NCBI GenBank assembly: GCA_003116995.1
Contig: BDSL01000019.1
Span: 1,054,001 to 1,118,000 of the forward strand
Source of the DNA: Yamagishiella unicocca
Taxonomy: Eukaryota > Chlorophyta > Chlorophyceae > Chlamydomonadales > Volvocaceae
Direction of reading: 5' to 3'
DNA length: 64,000 nt
Made by a program: the position numbers and the translations under genes. The notes under the pieces are model-generated. The model was not told where the DNA came from. It was given only the letters and a program-made list of their open reading frames with translations, and searched no databases. Positions 1 through 12,300 of the stretch are shown in pieces (position 1 is the stretch's first letter; the number at the start of each line of letters is the position of its first letter).

Positions 1-2
1 AG

Positions 3-3000
3 TCGGATGCCTCGCAGGTCTCCGGCCTGTCCACGTGCGCTTCCTCCAGGATGATGTCCGCATCCATGGCGTCAAACCCGGACCTTAATAGGCAGCCATA
101 CTCCGCTAACCACGGTGAGTTGAGGACCCGCAGGGAACGGCATGAGTGGCGAGGGCCTGACATGTGCACCGCAGACCTGCTGCGATATTACTTTGTTTGT
201 GCACGTCCATGATGCCGAATGGGCAGCTCATCTCCCCTGTGCCAGCTGTTACTGGCATTCGTCGGCACACCTGTAAGCATCTGCACATGCGCCAGCCGTC
301 GCCTCGTGGCAAGCTTCCGCCCTCCCGTTGCGCAGGCTTGGCGAGGGTCGAACCCGCGTCGCTCCCGTCCGACACATTTAGCCTGCATTTTGACGACATG
401 GGATCCCGCTACAGCGGCAGGGGCGCATCGCCCTTGGGGACGCCGGCCCTGGACGAACAGCCCGCTGCCCCGAGCACCGCTACCGGCAGTTTTGTTGCTG
501 AGACTGACGCTGCTGCCAGTGCCTTCGCCGCGATTGCCGCTGTATCTGGCGAGCTGCCCGCCGACCCCCGCGCGTCAGCGACCAGCAGTGCCAGGTCTAG
601 CAGCGCTGAAGACGAGTCAAGCGGTGATGATAACGAGGCTGAAGGCAGCCCCACAGGCAGCATTGCAGGAGCAGCAGCGCTTGCCGTGGTACCTACGGGG
701 CTACCCGCCCACCTCCCTGCGTCAGTGACCAGCGGTGCCAGGAGCAGCAGCTCTTTTGGTGAGGTTACCGACGGCGATACCCAGTCGGGAGGCAGCCCTG
801 CAGCCGCCATTGCCGCGGTACCTTCCGATCTGCCCGCTGACAACCGCCCGTCAATGACCAGCAGTGCCAGGAGCAGCACCTCGGGGGGTGAGGTTACGGA
901 TGGTGATTCCCAAATCGAAGGCAGTCTTGCAGCAGCTGGAGCAGCAGCACTAGCTGCTATTCCCACGGCAACTTCCGATCTATCCGGCGATGCACGCGCG
1001 TCAATGACCAGCAGCGGCAGGAGCAGCACCTCTGGTGGTGGGATTACGGACGGTGATACCCAAATCGCAGGCAGCCCTGCAGCAGCTGGAGCAGCAGCAC
1101 TAGCCGCTATTCCCGCGGCAACTTCCGATCTGTCCGCCGACGCACGCGGATCAATGACCAGCGGTGCCAGGAGCAGCAGCTCTTTTGGTGTGGTTGCCGA
1201 CGGCGATACCCAGATGGAAGGCAGCCCTGCAGCAGCTGGAGCAGCAGCACTGGCCGCTATCCCCGCGGCAACTTCCGATCTATCCGCCGATGCACGCGCA
1301 TCAATGACCAGCAGCGGCAGGAGCAGCACCTCTGGTGGTGAGATTACGGACGGTGACACCCAAATTGAAGGCAACCCTGCAGCAGCTGGAGCAGCAGCAC
1401 TAGCCGCTATTCCCGCGGTATCTTCCGATCTGTCCGCCGAAGCACTAGAGTCATCGACCAGCAGTGCCAGGACAATCAGCTCTGGAGGTGAGGTTGCCGA
1501 CGGCGATACCCAGATGGAGGGCAGCCCTGCAGCAGCTGGAGCAGCAGCACTAGCCGCCATTGCCGCGGTATCTTCCGATCTGCCCGCTGACAACCGCGCA
1601 TCAATGACCAGCAGCGGCAGGAGCAGCACCTCTGGAGGTGAGGTTACCGACGGCGATATCCAGACAGAAGGCAGCCGTGCAGCAGCTGGAGCAGCAGCAC
1701 TAGCCGCTATTCCCGCGGCAACTTCCGATCTGTCCGCCGATGCACGCGGGTCAGTGACCAGCAGTGCCAGGACAATCAGCTCTGGAGGTGAGGTTGCCGA
1801 CGGCGATACCCAGATGGAGGGCAGCACTGCAGCAGCTGGAGCAGCAGCACTGGCCGCCATTGCCGCGGCAACTTCAGATCTGCCCGCCGAAGCACTAGAG
1901 TCAGCGACCAGCAGTGCCAGGACAATCAGCTCGGGAGGTGAGGTTACCGACGGCGATACCCAGATGGAAGGCAGCCCTGCAGCAGCTGGAGCAGCAGCAC
2001 TGGCCGCCATTGCCGCGGCAACTTCAGATCTGCCCGCCGAAGCACTAGAGTCAGCGACCAGCAGTGCCAGGACAATCAGCTCGGGAGGTGAGGTTACCGA
2101 CGGCGATACCCAGACAGAAGTCAGCCCTGCAGCAGCTGGAGCAGCAGCACTAGCCGCCGTTGGAGCAGGGATCATTGGGGCTGCTGCCGTCGGCTCCGTG
2201 GCGGAGGACGCGCCTGACGTGGGGACAGACCGTGTGGCAGTCATGCGATCGGAAGCTTCGGACCTGCCTGACGAGGCGGATCGAGGTCTGTTATCAACGC
2301 CGCCACCGTTGGCGGTCCCTCCCGCGGACCTGCCAGCGCTGGGGCTCCCATCTCCGGCTGCTAAGGCCTCAGCGTATGGCGCAGGTGTCGGAGACCTGCA
2401 GCAACCTCTGCTGCACGCCTGGCAGGTGGGGTTGGGGGGGCGGCACCTTCGGAAACATATTCCCTTGCGCCAACCTGTCACTTGCCAGGTCGGAATCGGT
2501 TCATCTGTTTGCGACTGGAAAGGGATGCGGTACACGCCATCTTTGCTTCACTAATTCAAATGATTGGCCACGTTGGCCATACGCTTTGGTTGTTTGTGCA
2601 TTAGAACGGAACAGAGTTGGCACGGAACAGGGTTGGCAATCATTACATCTTGGCCTAATCGTGCCCGCAGGTACTGGCGCCGACGAGCCCGAGTGCTGGC
2701 CAGGACGGTGACACGCAAAGCTCACCAACATCGAAGGGGCCGCTGGGAGCGCGAGCATCGATGCGGTCAATGCTCAGCAACAGCAGCCGCCTCAGCCGTG
2801 TGAGCAGCCGGAAAGATGAAGAGGACGCATCGGCGAAAAACGCAGATGGGGCAAGCACGAGCGCCTCGCCGAGGAGCGCGGGGGCAGGGGCCCTGACAGC
2901 AGTGGCAGCAGCCACAGCCTCGTTCGGCCATGATGCTGACACGGTGATGTTGCAGCCAGAAGACGATGCAGTCATTGGAGGTGTCGCGGCTGCCGACGCC

Positions 3001-6000
3001 GCCGATATCCCCACGGCGCTGGCGGACGCCGAAATCAGCGGCGATGGCACAGCTGCGGTTGCTGCTTCGCACGCGGCCGTCCTCGATGGCCCTGAGGCTG
3101 CAGCCCCCGTTGAATACGAGTCGCCGGTGGCGATGGAAAGTGACGACGTCACGCCGCCCCTGGTGGGGGTGCATGCGGCTGCAGCTGCTGCCGTCCAGCC
3201 GGACGCCGACCAGTCGCACCTCCTGGGCGGCGCTGTGGCCGCCGCAGCAGTCAGCGCTGTCAGCGTCGCAAGCGAAAGGGCCCCGCACGGCGTCGTTGGT
3301 GACACGGCTTCCATGCCCGAAGAGGAACTGGTACCGGCGTGGAAGTTTGCGCGCGCCAGCAACCCCGCCACTGGCGCCCCTGACAGCCCCACCAGCGGCG
3401 AATCCAGCCCCACAGCATCACGCGCCTCGCTGGGCTGCCGCCGCTCGCTCCGGAACCTGCCCGTATCCTCGGGCAGCAGCCGCCTCAAGCGCAACACGTC
3501 CCACTCCAACGTCTATGACGACGTCCGGCTTGGCTACCGCCAAAACAGCGTCACGTGGACGGAAACCGAGCCAGAGGGTGGCCCCTCGCGCGCTCGGGGC
3601 CGCGGCTCATTGGACAGCAGCAGGCTCAACTCTCCTAACTCCGCGGCGGCGACGGCATCGGTCGCAGCGGCCATGGTGCCCGGTTCACCGCAGTGCAACA
3701 GTGACGACGAGGGGCAGCTGCCGCCGGCCTGGAAGCTGTTGGCCACGCCGGTGGAGACCTCATCAGGCGCCGTGGCGGCTGCACGGGGGTCGCCGCCCCT
3801 CGGCGCGCAGCCCAGTTTCCGCTCCAGCCGCACCGGCAACAGCCGTCTGCGCCGCGCCAGTGCACCCGACAGTGAGGACTTCGACTTCGCCGGCGTGGCT
3901 GCAACGTACGGGGCCGCAGAGCCGCGCCTGCAGGGGCCCACGGCGCGTGAACAGTCGCAGGACACGGAGGTGCCCGTGGACGGCGCTGGTGACGACTTAG
4001 CGGCGGCGGCGACGCTGCTAGAGCTCGGACTTCCGCTGGGCCGAACCCGGTCTCGGACGCTCCCCGGCAACAACCCAACCGACGCGGACCTCAAGCTGGC
4101 CTCAATCGGCTCCGCCCCAACCGCCGCAGCCGGCAGCTACAGCTCCGACGGCTGCCCGCCGCCGCCGCTGCTGCGCGGCGGCAGCACCGGCCGAATGGGC
4201 GGCCCCGGGGCTAGCAGCATGCGCCGCACCAGCGCTATCGACCCCGGCACCAGCCCGGTACGGGGCGGCGCGGGAGCCGTGTCGGAGCATGGCGGCACAG
4301 CCGCGGCGTGGGCGATGCGCGCCTCCAGCCGCCGCCTCATGCCCGACACCTTCGGGTCCGTGCCCATGCCGCGGCGCTCGTCCGTAGGCGGCGGCGACCC
4401 CAACGTCGATGCGCTGCGACCAGCGTGGCAGGTGCTGCCGCTGGCCATGTCGGCGGGGAGCAATGCGTCGAGTGTCAGCGCTGAGGCCTTGGCCGCCGCC
4501 GGAGGCAGCGCCGCGGGTGCGCCGTCCGCCGCCAACATGCTGGCGAGCATGCGCAGCAGCAGCCGGCTGAGCCGCATGAGCAGCGGCATCCCGGAGGAGC
4601 TCCTGGCGGAGCTGCGCCTGCACGCGCTGGCGGCCGTGGGGCACCTGCAGGGCTCCCCCCACGGCGACGACAGCGGCGGCGGCCTTGCCGACATGACCTC
4701 CTCTGTGGAGGACAGCGCTGTCCACCCGCGCTTGCTCGCCGGCGACACCGCCAACTCCAGCGACGGCCCCACCTCCGCCAGCGGCGACGGCGCCGGCGGC
4801 ACTGTGCACGCGTGGAAGGTGCTGCCGCTGCGCGTGCCGGCGCCGTCCGCCTCCGGCTTCGCTCCCGAGCAGCACACCGCCCAGGTGGCCGCCACCAGTG
4901 CCGGCGGCTTCGGTGGCGCGCACGCCGCTTCGGCATCACCGCCCCGGGTGTCTTCACTGGGCGGTCGGCCGCCGCTGATGGCCACGCGAGCCAACAACCA
5001 TTCCAGCCGCCTTGCGGTTGCGTCCACCACCAAGGCCCCCGCGCTGCAAGTGAGCTTCGAGCAACAGGTGCCACCGACGGCGGCGGCGGCGCGCGCGTCC
5101 CGTGAGCCGGCGTTGCCGGAGGAGAACGAGCAGGAGGACGACGAATCCACGCCGGTGGTGCCGAGGTCGTCTGCGCCGCCGCCGGCGGCGGCGGCCCTGG
5201 CGGCGGCGGTGAACGAGCACGACGCTGCCGTACTGCACGCGTGGAAGCTCGTCGCGCCGTCTCCCATGGGGCCGGCGCCGCCTTCGCTGGTTGCAAGTTT
5301 GGACGGAGCAACGGCCGCGGCATCAGCGTCGGCGCGACGCGACAGCAACGGCACGACCAGCTCCGGCCCCACCCGCCCGCCGCAGCACGCGCTTGGCGCG
5401 CGCCGCTCGCTCAAGTCCATCTACAGCGTGGGCGGCAGCCGCCTGAGCCGCAGCAGCATCGTGTTGGAGGACTATGTGGACGAGAGCTACTCGGCGGCAC
5501 CGGCGCCCGCAGGAGCGGAGGCTGGACAGGCGGATGCCGCTAGCGCAGCCCACTCGGCGGACCACATTGCCCCAGCGGACTCGGCCAACCAGACCGCCGT
5601 GGCAGCGGCCGCAGCTGTGGCGGCCTTGGCCGCCGCGGCAGCTGGCAACGCCCCTCCAGCGGCCTTGTCGCGGTCGCAGTCCGAGCGCTCCTCGGCTCCA
5701 GCAGCTATAGGCGGCCTGCCGGCGGGAGTTTTATACGGCAACATGGGCCCCGCCTCTAGAGGCAGCGGCAGCGCCGGCGAGCGCAACTCCCACGGCAGCA
5801 CCTCGCGGCCGCCCCTGGTGCGCGTCAACACCACCGGCTCGATGCATGTTGCTGCGGCTTTGATGCACGAGCCGGGTACCGCGGCGGAGGGTCCCATCAG
5901 CCACGCGCTGAACAGCCGGCCGTCGCTCCGTTCCAGTCGTAGCTCCACCAGCGGCAGCCGCCTCAGCCGCATGAGCAGCACGCGCGACGGTGCCGCAGCC

Positions 6001-7713
6001 GCGCAGGGCACCTGGGACCTGGGCGACATCCGGGAGGAGCCGGACTCGGAAAGCCAGCCGCGGTCGCAGCGTGGTGGCGGCAGCGCCGCGCCAATCGCGG
6101 GCGCCGTGGAAGCCACCTCTCCTGGCAGTGGCCCGCAGGAGCAGCAGAAGCCCCCGCAGCTTGCGCCAGGCGGCGACGAAGACACGCCGCCGCCTGCCCT
6201 GCAGGTCCAGGGGCCCACTTTGCCTGCCGAGGAGGAGGAGCCGCTGGTCCCGGCGTGGAAGGTGTTTGGTAGCGCCTCCGCGCCAACAGACGGCGCCGGC
6301 GGGGCCGCGGCCGGGGGCGCGGACGGGGCCGAGTCGTCGGGGTCTAGACACTCACCACCGGGGTTGGCACGCCGCTCGCTTCGGAGCAACAGCCTGGGGA
6401 GCAGCCGCCTCAGCCGCATGGCGTCGCAGGTGTCGGATGCAGGGCTCGCGGACATTGTGGAGGAGGCTGCGGACAGCGCTGCTGCTGCGGCTGCTGCTAC
6501 TGCCGGCATCGCCGTGCCCACGGCTGCAGCCGTCCGCAGCGACAGCGTCGGCGATGTGCCGTACGATCGTGCCTCGTCAGGACGAGCGCCGCCTCCTGCG
6601 CCGAGTGCTGGGTCGGCACGAATCGGCTCGCCCGTCGCGGCCGCATTGGCGCTGGGCCAGCAACCCGGCAGCCCGGCCGCTGCGATGCTGTCGGGAGCTT
6701 CGGAATCTGGCGCTAAAGACGAGCCGTTACTTCCCGCCTGGAAGGTCTTCGCGTCATCGGCCCAAACGCCCACCGACGGCGGCGACGTTGACGTCGGCGA
6801 CCGGACCTCGCCGGCGGCACCCCTGGGCGCAACGCGGCAGCCGTCGGGCCTCCGGTCGCAGCGCTCCGGCAACCTCGGCAGCAGCCGGCTCAGGCGCGTG
6901 ACGAGCGGCCTTGGCGACGAGCCGGTCACCAGCTCAGCAACGGCTGATGCGGCAGCTACGTCGCCCTCCCCCGCTACTTCCTCAGCGCCGGCAGCCGACC
7001 CACCGTCGATTGAGGACAGTCCAGCAATAGCTGTCGCTGCTGCTGCTCCTGCTGTTGCGGCGGCTGCGGCGGCGGCCCCAGCCGGAGAGAGCGCCGACAG
7101 CGGTGTTGGGGAAGTGTTCGAGGGGGGTATCCAAGCGGTTGCTGCTCCCGCGGTCGCTGGTGCTGCCGGCGTTGCAGTGGCGGACGCTGCGGACAACAGT
7201 GGCCAAGGCAGCCACCTGCATTCCGTGCCCGGGGTGGAATCCATCACCACGACGCAGGACTACTCCAACTTGACTCTCGCAAACCTACCGAGCGCGCGCT
7301 TCGACCGGGGCAGCTCGGTCTCGAACACGCAGCCCGCGGTTCGCGTTGGCAGCGGCGGTTTCAGTTCCTTCTCCGTGCCGCCAGCACCGACGTCGGGCAC
7401 CGGGCCGTCGCGATTGACAGCTGGGGGGGTTATTAAGGAGGAGGAGGTGGCCCTATCACCGGGCACGCCGCAGTCACGTCATCAGTCACAGTCGGCTGTG
7501 CCGCCAGAAAGGCCGGCGGAGGTGGTTCCCGCGACGGCTGAGCTTAGCGAGGCTGTCACGGCGGCGCCGCCGCCGTTGGCCGGCGCCGTCGCACCGGGCA
7601 CGGCAGTGACACCGCCGCCGCCACAGCAGCAGCAGCAGCAGCTGCCCACTCGCCGCAGCCGGGGCATACTTTCTTGTCTATCGTGTTTTGGTGCTCCTGA
7701 TGGCGCTGACTAG
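3..7713 (+). CDS. Large Ser/Ala-rich modular repeat protein, 5' partial
   Basis: Three exons: up to 114, 336-2425 and 2671-7713. Donor gtgagt at 115 and acceptor cag at 333-335 join in phase 1; the second intron (2426-2670) is phase 0. The frame is open to the window edge; the first ATG is at 51, which would give about 2398 residues, but the true start may lie upstream. Exon 2 holds about eleven copies of a 50-residue Ser/Ala repeat (150 bp each). Across the second junction and through exon 3 there are about eight modules, each starting with an AWK or AWQ core (for example LVPAWKVF) and ending in a basic SSRLSR-like motif, separated by Ala/Ser/Gly linkers. The C-terminus has two close cysteines (SCLSCFG) after RRSRG, a possible lipidation site (inference). 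No catalytic domain is visible. Probably largely disordered; I do not recognise the family. Strong codon bias and phase-matched introns make it a real gene. Confidence 0.75.
545..2160 (+). repeat. 150-bp coding tandem repeat array (about 11 copies)
   Basis: The phrase acttccgatct (later acttcagatct) recurs every 150 bp from about 971, and each unit encodes 50 residues around TDGDTQ, an AAAGAAALAAI run, SDLSAD and TSS-RSS. The first two or three copies (545-830) are diverged and partly shortened. The last two copies, starting near 1871 and 2021, are nearly identical for more than 100 bp, so the array has expanded recently. All units keep the reading frame. Confidence 0.9.
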
Positions 7714-9363
7714 GAGCTGCGATGGATGCCACTTGATGCACTTGTCGCGTCTTGCCGTACGCTTGGCGCCGGCGTTGGGTTGATATTATCGTCGAGGCCG
7801 GGATTACATGGGATGACTGGACAGTGCAGGTTCGGGCGTATGGGATTACGTTGTGGTGGGCTAGTCATTTTCCGCGCGGGTCCATGCAGTCGGGCCGAAC
7901 TCTGAGCGCGCCAACGGTGCGTTAGGGATAACGCAGGTCAGATTACAGGAGGCGGCCGGACTGGCACTGAGTTTGGCTTTTTCGCTTGCGGTTGTTACTC
8001 GTTTGCTGGTCTCGTTTGGGCAGAAGTGGGTGATCCTCTGTATTGGTGCATGCTGCGGGCTTCTGTACGACAAGGCGGCGGGCGTGCAAGTTTCGGCTGA
8101 TGAGCAGTGGAGAGGGATAGGGCCCTTTGTTGCACGTGCCGATTTGTTTTTTTGTAGATTTAGTACGGCGCAGCGGTAGGGGTTACAACTCCTAAGCTAA
8201 AAATAGAACTACCTGTGGAGGTTATCTGTATGCGTGCGAACACGGGACAACACGGTCCCCAGGGTTGGATAGATTGAGGCGACGGCCGTGCTGTGATTTA
8301 AGTACTGACGTGCTCGGAGGATACCCTGTGACAGTGCAACACAACAGAACGGGTTTTCCCTTGACATCAGCGATGTTTGGCGATCAGTTGTTTTCCTCGC
8401 ACAGGAGGTGGAGGTGCTGGGGCGCTGCTGCCACCCCAACGTGGTGCGCGTGGTGTGCTGGTGTCGCTAACCGTAGTACGAACTACACCAAGCACGATAG
8501 AGAGTTACCTAAATGGCAGGGAATGCATTTGCTATGGCGACGCAATTGCGAAACGGTGGAGGATTTAAGGTGCACATCGCCTCGCGGGCGACGTGGAACT
8601 TGGTCGCTTTCCTCCTTATGCGGTCGCTGTAGTGGAGGATGCTTTAATGATGTATTGATGTCGCTCATGCAGGAGTGGCCACGTACGCGTTTGGGTATCC
8701 GCAATCAGGCTGGGCGCATTCTTTTGCCCATAGGATGTGATGGACTTGTTGCATATTGCATGGCTGAAGCGCAAAATGAGGAAAGAACCTCTGTTTGTAA
8801 GTTGATTATGCTAGTCGATTATGTTGCCCACACCGCTGTTTTGCGACACCTTGTCCTATGTGCTCAGCGCGGACGTATGTGTATATATCCCGGCCGAATT
8901 TTGACCTATGCTAGGTAGGGGCTGCAGGTAGCGACCATGACCCTGAGTCACTGACGATAGTCGAACACCTGTGCTACCCCAGCTCAGGCATCGAACAGGC
9001 AGCTGGCTAGAGATTTGCAAGGACTGCCTTTGGCGCCCATATATTATCAGGAAACTCCCTTGCCTCTCATCCAACAGCATGATGTACGGCTTGTTCGTAG
9101 CGCCACTTTGACAAAACAACTGCAGCCGCATCTGGTGTACATGGGCAAGGCTCCGTAATGAAAGCATAACGTGTCACCTGCCATCTTAGCTACGCATGGA
9201 CGTCCAGAAAGGCGCCCGAACCTGTGGGGCTTCCGCCCCTTCTGGTTTCGCCAAGCTACAGGTTAATACCGGCTTACAGATGAATAAATTGTTATCTTGG
9301 TGAGCTCGATAGCGTCTAGGTGGATTGCTACGCAACGGCCGCGGACTCTCCCTGTTCGGAAAC
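7714..9363 (+). other. Intergenic: 3' UTR of the repeat protein gene and upstream region of the EF-hand gene
   Basis: No convincing exon is visible apart from the kinase-like relic at 8405-8464. A TGTAA lies at about 8795, which would give a 3' UTR of over 1 kb if used; there is none closer to the stop at 7713. The rest is ordinary mixed-composition sequence with short random reading frames. Confidence 0.5.
8405..8464 (+). pseudogene. Protein kinase exon relic (alpha-C to beta-4 region)
   Basis: After a cag at 8402-8404 the frame reads EVEVLGRCCHPNVVRVV. This is the alpha-C/beta-4 stretch of a tyrosine-kinase-like or Ser/Thr kinase (family pattern: E-hydrophobic-LG-HPN-V). No glycine loop, catalytic HRD or DFG motif can be found nearby on either strand, and the frame soon meets a stop. 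It looks like an isolated exon left from a degraded copy; a chance match is possible because the segment is short. Confidence 0.4.
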
Positions 9364-12300
9364 ATGGGGACCAAATTCCAGGAGGCAACAGCAAAATTGT
9401 TGGAAATATGCCGGCAGGCATGGCTTAAGAAGCATGGCGTGCCGCTCCCTGCTCCGAGTAAGTATTCCCGGCGCCTTGAATGATACTCGAGCAAACAACC
9501 TTCGTCGGCTTAGCTGGTCTGTGGCTGTTGTCGCGCAGCCCTAACCGCTCAACAACATGCGGAGATAGAGGAATGTTTCGAAATGCTAGATCAAGACGGC
9601 AGCGGGGCCATCGACGTGCGGGAAATTGTCCACGCGTTCGGAGCGCTTGGTTTCACGATTTCCAAGGATGCAATCGAGGAGTTAATGGTAGAAGCCGATC
9701 CCGATGGCTCTGGAGAACTCGAGTTTGATGAGGTATGACCCTTCGGTTGCAAACCCGTGACTCAACCCTGCCTGCGGCATGCACCCGCCTGCTGCTTATG
9801 TTGGCCTACAAGATCGCCATTGCGCGCTTCAACAGTAAACCGTAACGATCGCAACAAATCTTGCTAATCTGCATCCTGGGTGGATTCCCTGGGCCTCCTG
9901 CCGCTATTGCTAATTGTTCACTTGCGACCGCTGCGTGCAGTTTCTTTCTCTCATGGGCCGCGCTCTATATCATCCAGACGAGCATGGCAAGGTAACCAAG
10001 GGCGCTGGACGCTTTGTTTTTGCTGTGGGTTCGGGGTGGGAGATAGGTGGAGGGGCGTGAAATAGGTGGTATTGGGGGTTCGGCAGCGTGTCGGGATGTG
10101 AAGATTGTGCCATGTCAACGATTCACCAGAGAGCTAGCGGAATTAGACGCGCTCTAAGCGCACATTAACCTTTTACTTTTAAGTCATGCGCCTTAGGGCT
10201 TCCCTTGCCAGTTGTAGATAGGCATGCAGTTATTTCGGCCGGGCCATCGCCACTCGCGTTTGACGAAGTCCCTCCCACTCTTTCTCTTCATTACGTTTCA
10301 GGCGCTGGTCGCAAAAACGGGATCGGTAAGTTCGACATCAGTATTTGTTTGTACTCATGGAAGATAGGTTGGGAGGCACCATGGGAGCTGGGGTAGGTGG
10401 GATGCTAAATACCACGAACATGGGGCGGGTCGGCTGCGGCTTCATCGGAGCGAAGGGTTGTATGCATGGCGTCGCTCAGTTGGCGCCGCAAGTTTCCAGG
10501 CCAATAAGCGTTGTCGGAGAGATGCGTGACAGGGATCATTCGGGCAATGCGCCAAGCATCATAGCGGATACGAGCTTGATGGGATGGGATACGGCAGGCA
10601 TGGTTGTCGATGTCAGGTTGATCAGCTTACGAAGACATGCATGCACCTGGCCGCCGACGGCGGTGCCGAGATGTAGCAAACGATGCTGTTTGTCATCGTA
10701 TAGCGGCGGGTATCGGCCCTTGCTGGTCATGTTTTGAGGGTTTTTTGTCGCCAGGATCTCACCTTACGGCGAGGCGAGGCGGATTCATTCCCTATTCGCT
10801 CGGTGTATGTGTGGGGGGGTCTCCTTGCGCATACGAGGGCCTGCCGAAGCTCCTTCGTACAGGTCATGTTGCTACTCAGCAGTAGTAGTTTGAACGCACG
10901 ATGGACATTGTGGCGCAGCTGACATTGCGCTGTGCTGTTAAATCCTTGCTCCCAGGGCGATCTCAGCTTCGCTGACATGGTCCGAGCCTTCCGACGCAAA
11001 AAGCTGATCGAGTCGTTGATCCGTGGTGGTGACGCGCGGCTCAAAGTAGTGGAGTTCCACGAGAAGTAAGTCGAGGAGGGAATTATAGCCGGCAGTGCAG
11101 TCATTAGACGCTGTCGTCTCGGCCTAGCTATCTCCGGCCCAATTCACACGTGCGTGCGTTGAAGACCGCGCGCTGTGCGCATCGCGACTGCTGCATGCGA
11201 TCAGGGCCGCAGGCTTATCGCTGTCGCTTCGGTGCTGCAGCGGCGGTCCTTTTCCGCACCCATTCAGCACCATGGTGCGTCCCCCACCTGCCGCGCTGCG
11301 CACGCCGTGTGCCGCCGACGACGTCGCAGGGTCCAGGAGCTCATTCGTGCCGAGACCGAGGAGCTGCGGCAGCGCCAGAACACGCACGCCATCTACGAGC
11401 GAATGGAGACGGTGAAGGCGGAGCGAGAGAAGCTGAACAAGGTGTCCGCACCGGCGTCTCAGCGAGCTCAGAAGGTACGCAACCACCAGGCCGGCGGGGT
11501 GGGGTAATTCCTCGGCGCAGGTCGCGGGAGGAAAGGGTGTATGCATTAGTTTTGTCCACGGCGGCCTACCTACCGTGGCGGCCCGCGTTTGCGGCGTTCG
11601 CGTTCCTGTTCAGCAATCAACACACCACGCGGGCTTACCGCGTTTCCATCGCGTCGACCCATCCCTACCACTCGTTTCCCCCAACCCCGCAGATGAAGGC
11701 CAAGCTCCAGGATGCTATCGGGCGCTCCCTGGGCGCCTTCGAGTCCCTCTACCGCCGAGCGCACACGAGTCCCCTGACCAATGACGACCCCAGCCGCAGC
11801 AGCCTGGGCGGCGCGCTCAGCCCACGGTTCGACAAGGAGGATGCGGGGTCGGAGTCCGGCGAGGCCAGTCCCTCCTGCAGCGGGTCGCGTACCTCCTCGC
11901 CCATGTCGCCCGCCGGCCGCAGCGGCGCGGGTGTCACCTTTCTGACGGCGGCCCACGTGTCGTCGCCTGCGGCCCCCGCCGCCGCTGGGATGCAGGGAGT
12001 GCTACGAGGGCTGGACTTGATAGTGAGTCCGTTGGGAGGGCAGGAAAGAGGTGACGAGAGGGTTAGTTTCTTCGGTTGGCTGGGTGCAGTGCGGTTGTTG
12101 GGATTGCCGGTGGTGACGGATGAAGGGCGGTGTGGGCTCACGGCTCACGTCGTCGCCAACTGACGCGGACGTCGGGGCCCCCGGCCCCCGCCACATGGAG
12201 CTCGCCGGCGTGCACTTTCAGACCGGCGTTCCACCCGCTTGCCTCCTAGCCTGTCCAACATACATTTTGCCCCTTGTGACCAACACACGCCTCTACGCTG

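Noticed and set aside
409..2535. 708-residue minus-strand frame opposite the first gene
   Set aside because: It mirrors the 150-bp repeat of the plus-strand exon. The plus frame continues through phase-matched introns into the next exon; the minus frame does not.
5487..7250. 587-residue minus-strand frame inside exon 3 of the modular repeat gene
   Set aside because: A shadow frame caused by high GC and lack of stops; the AWK and SSRLSR modules are only meaningful on the plus strand.
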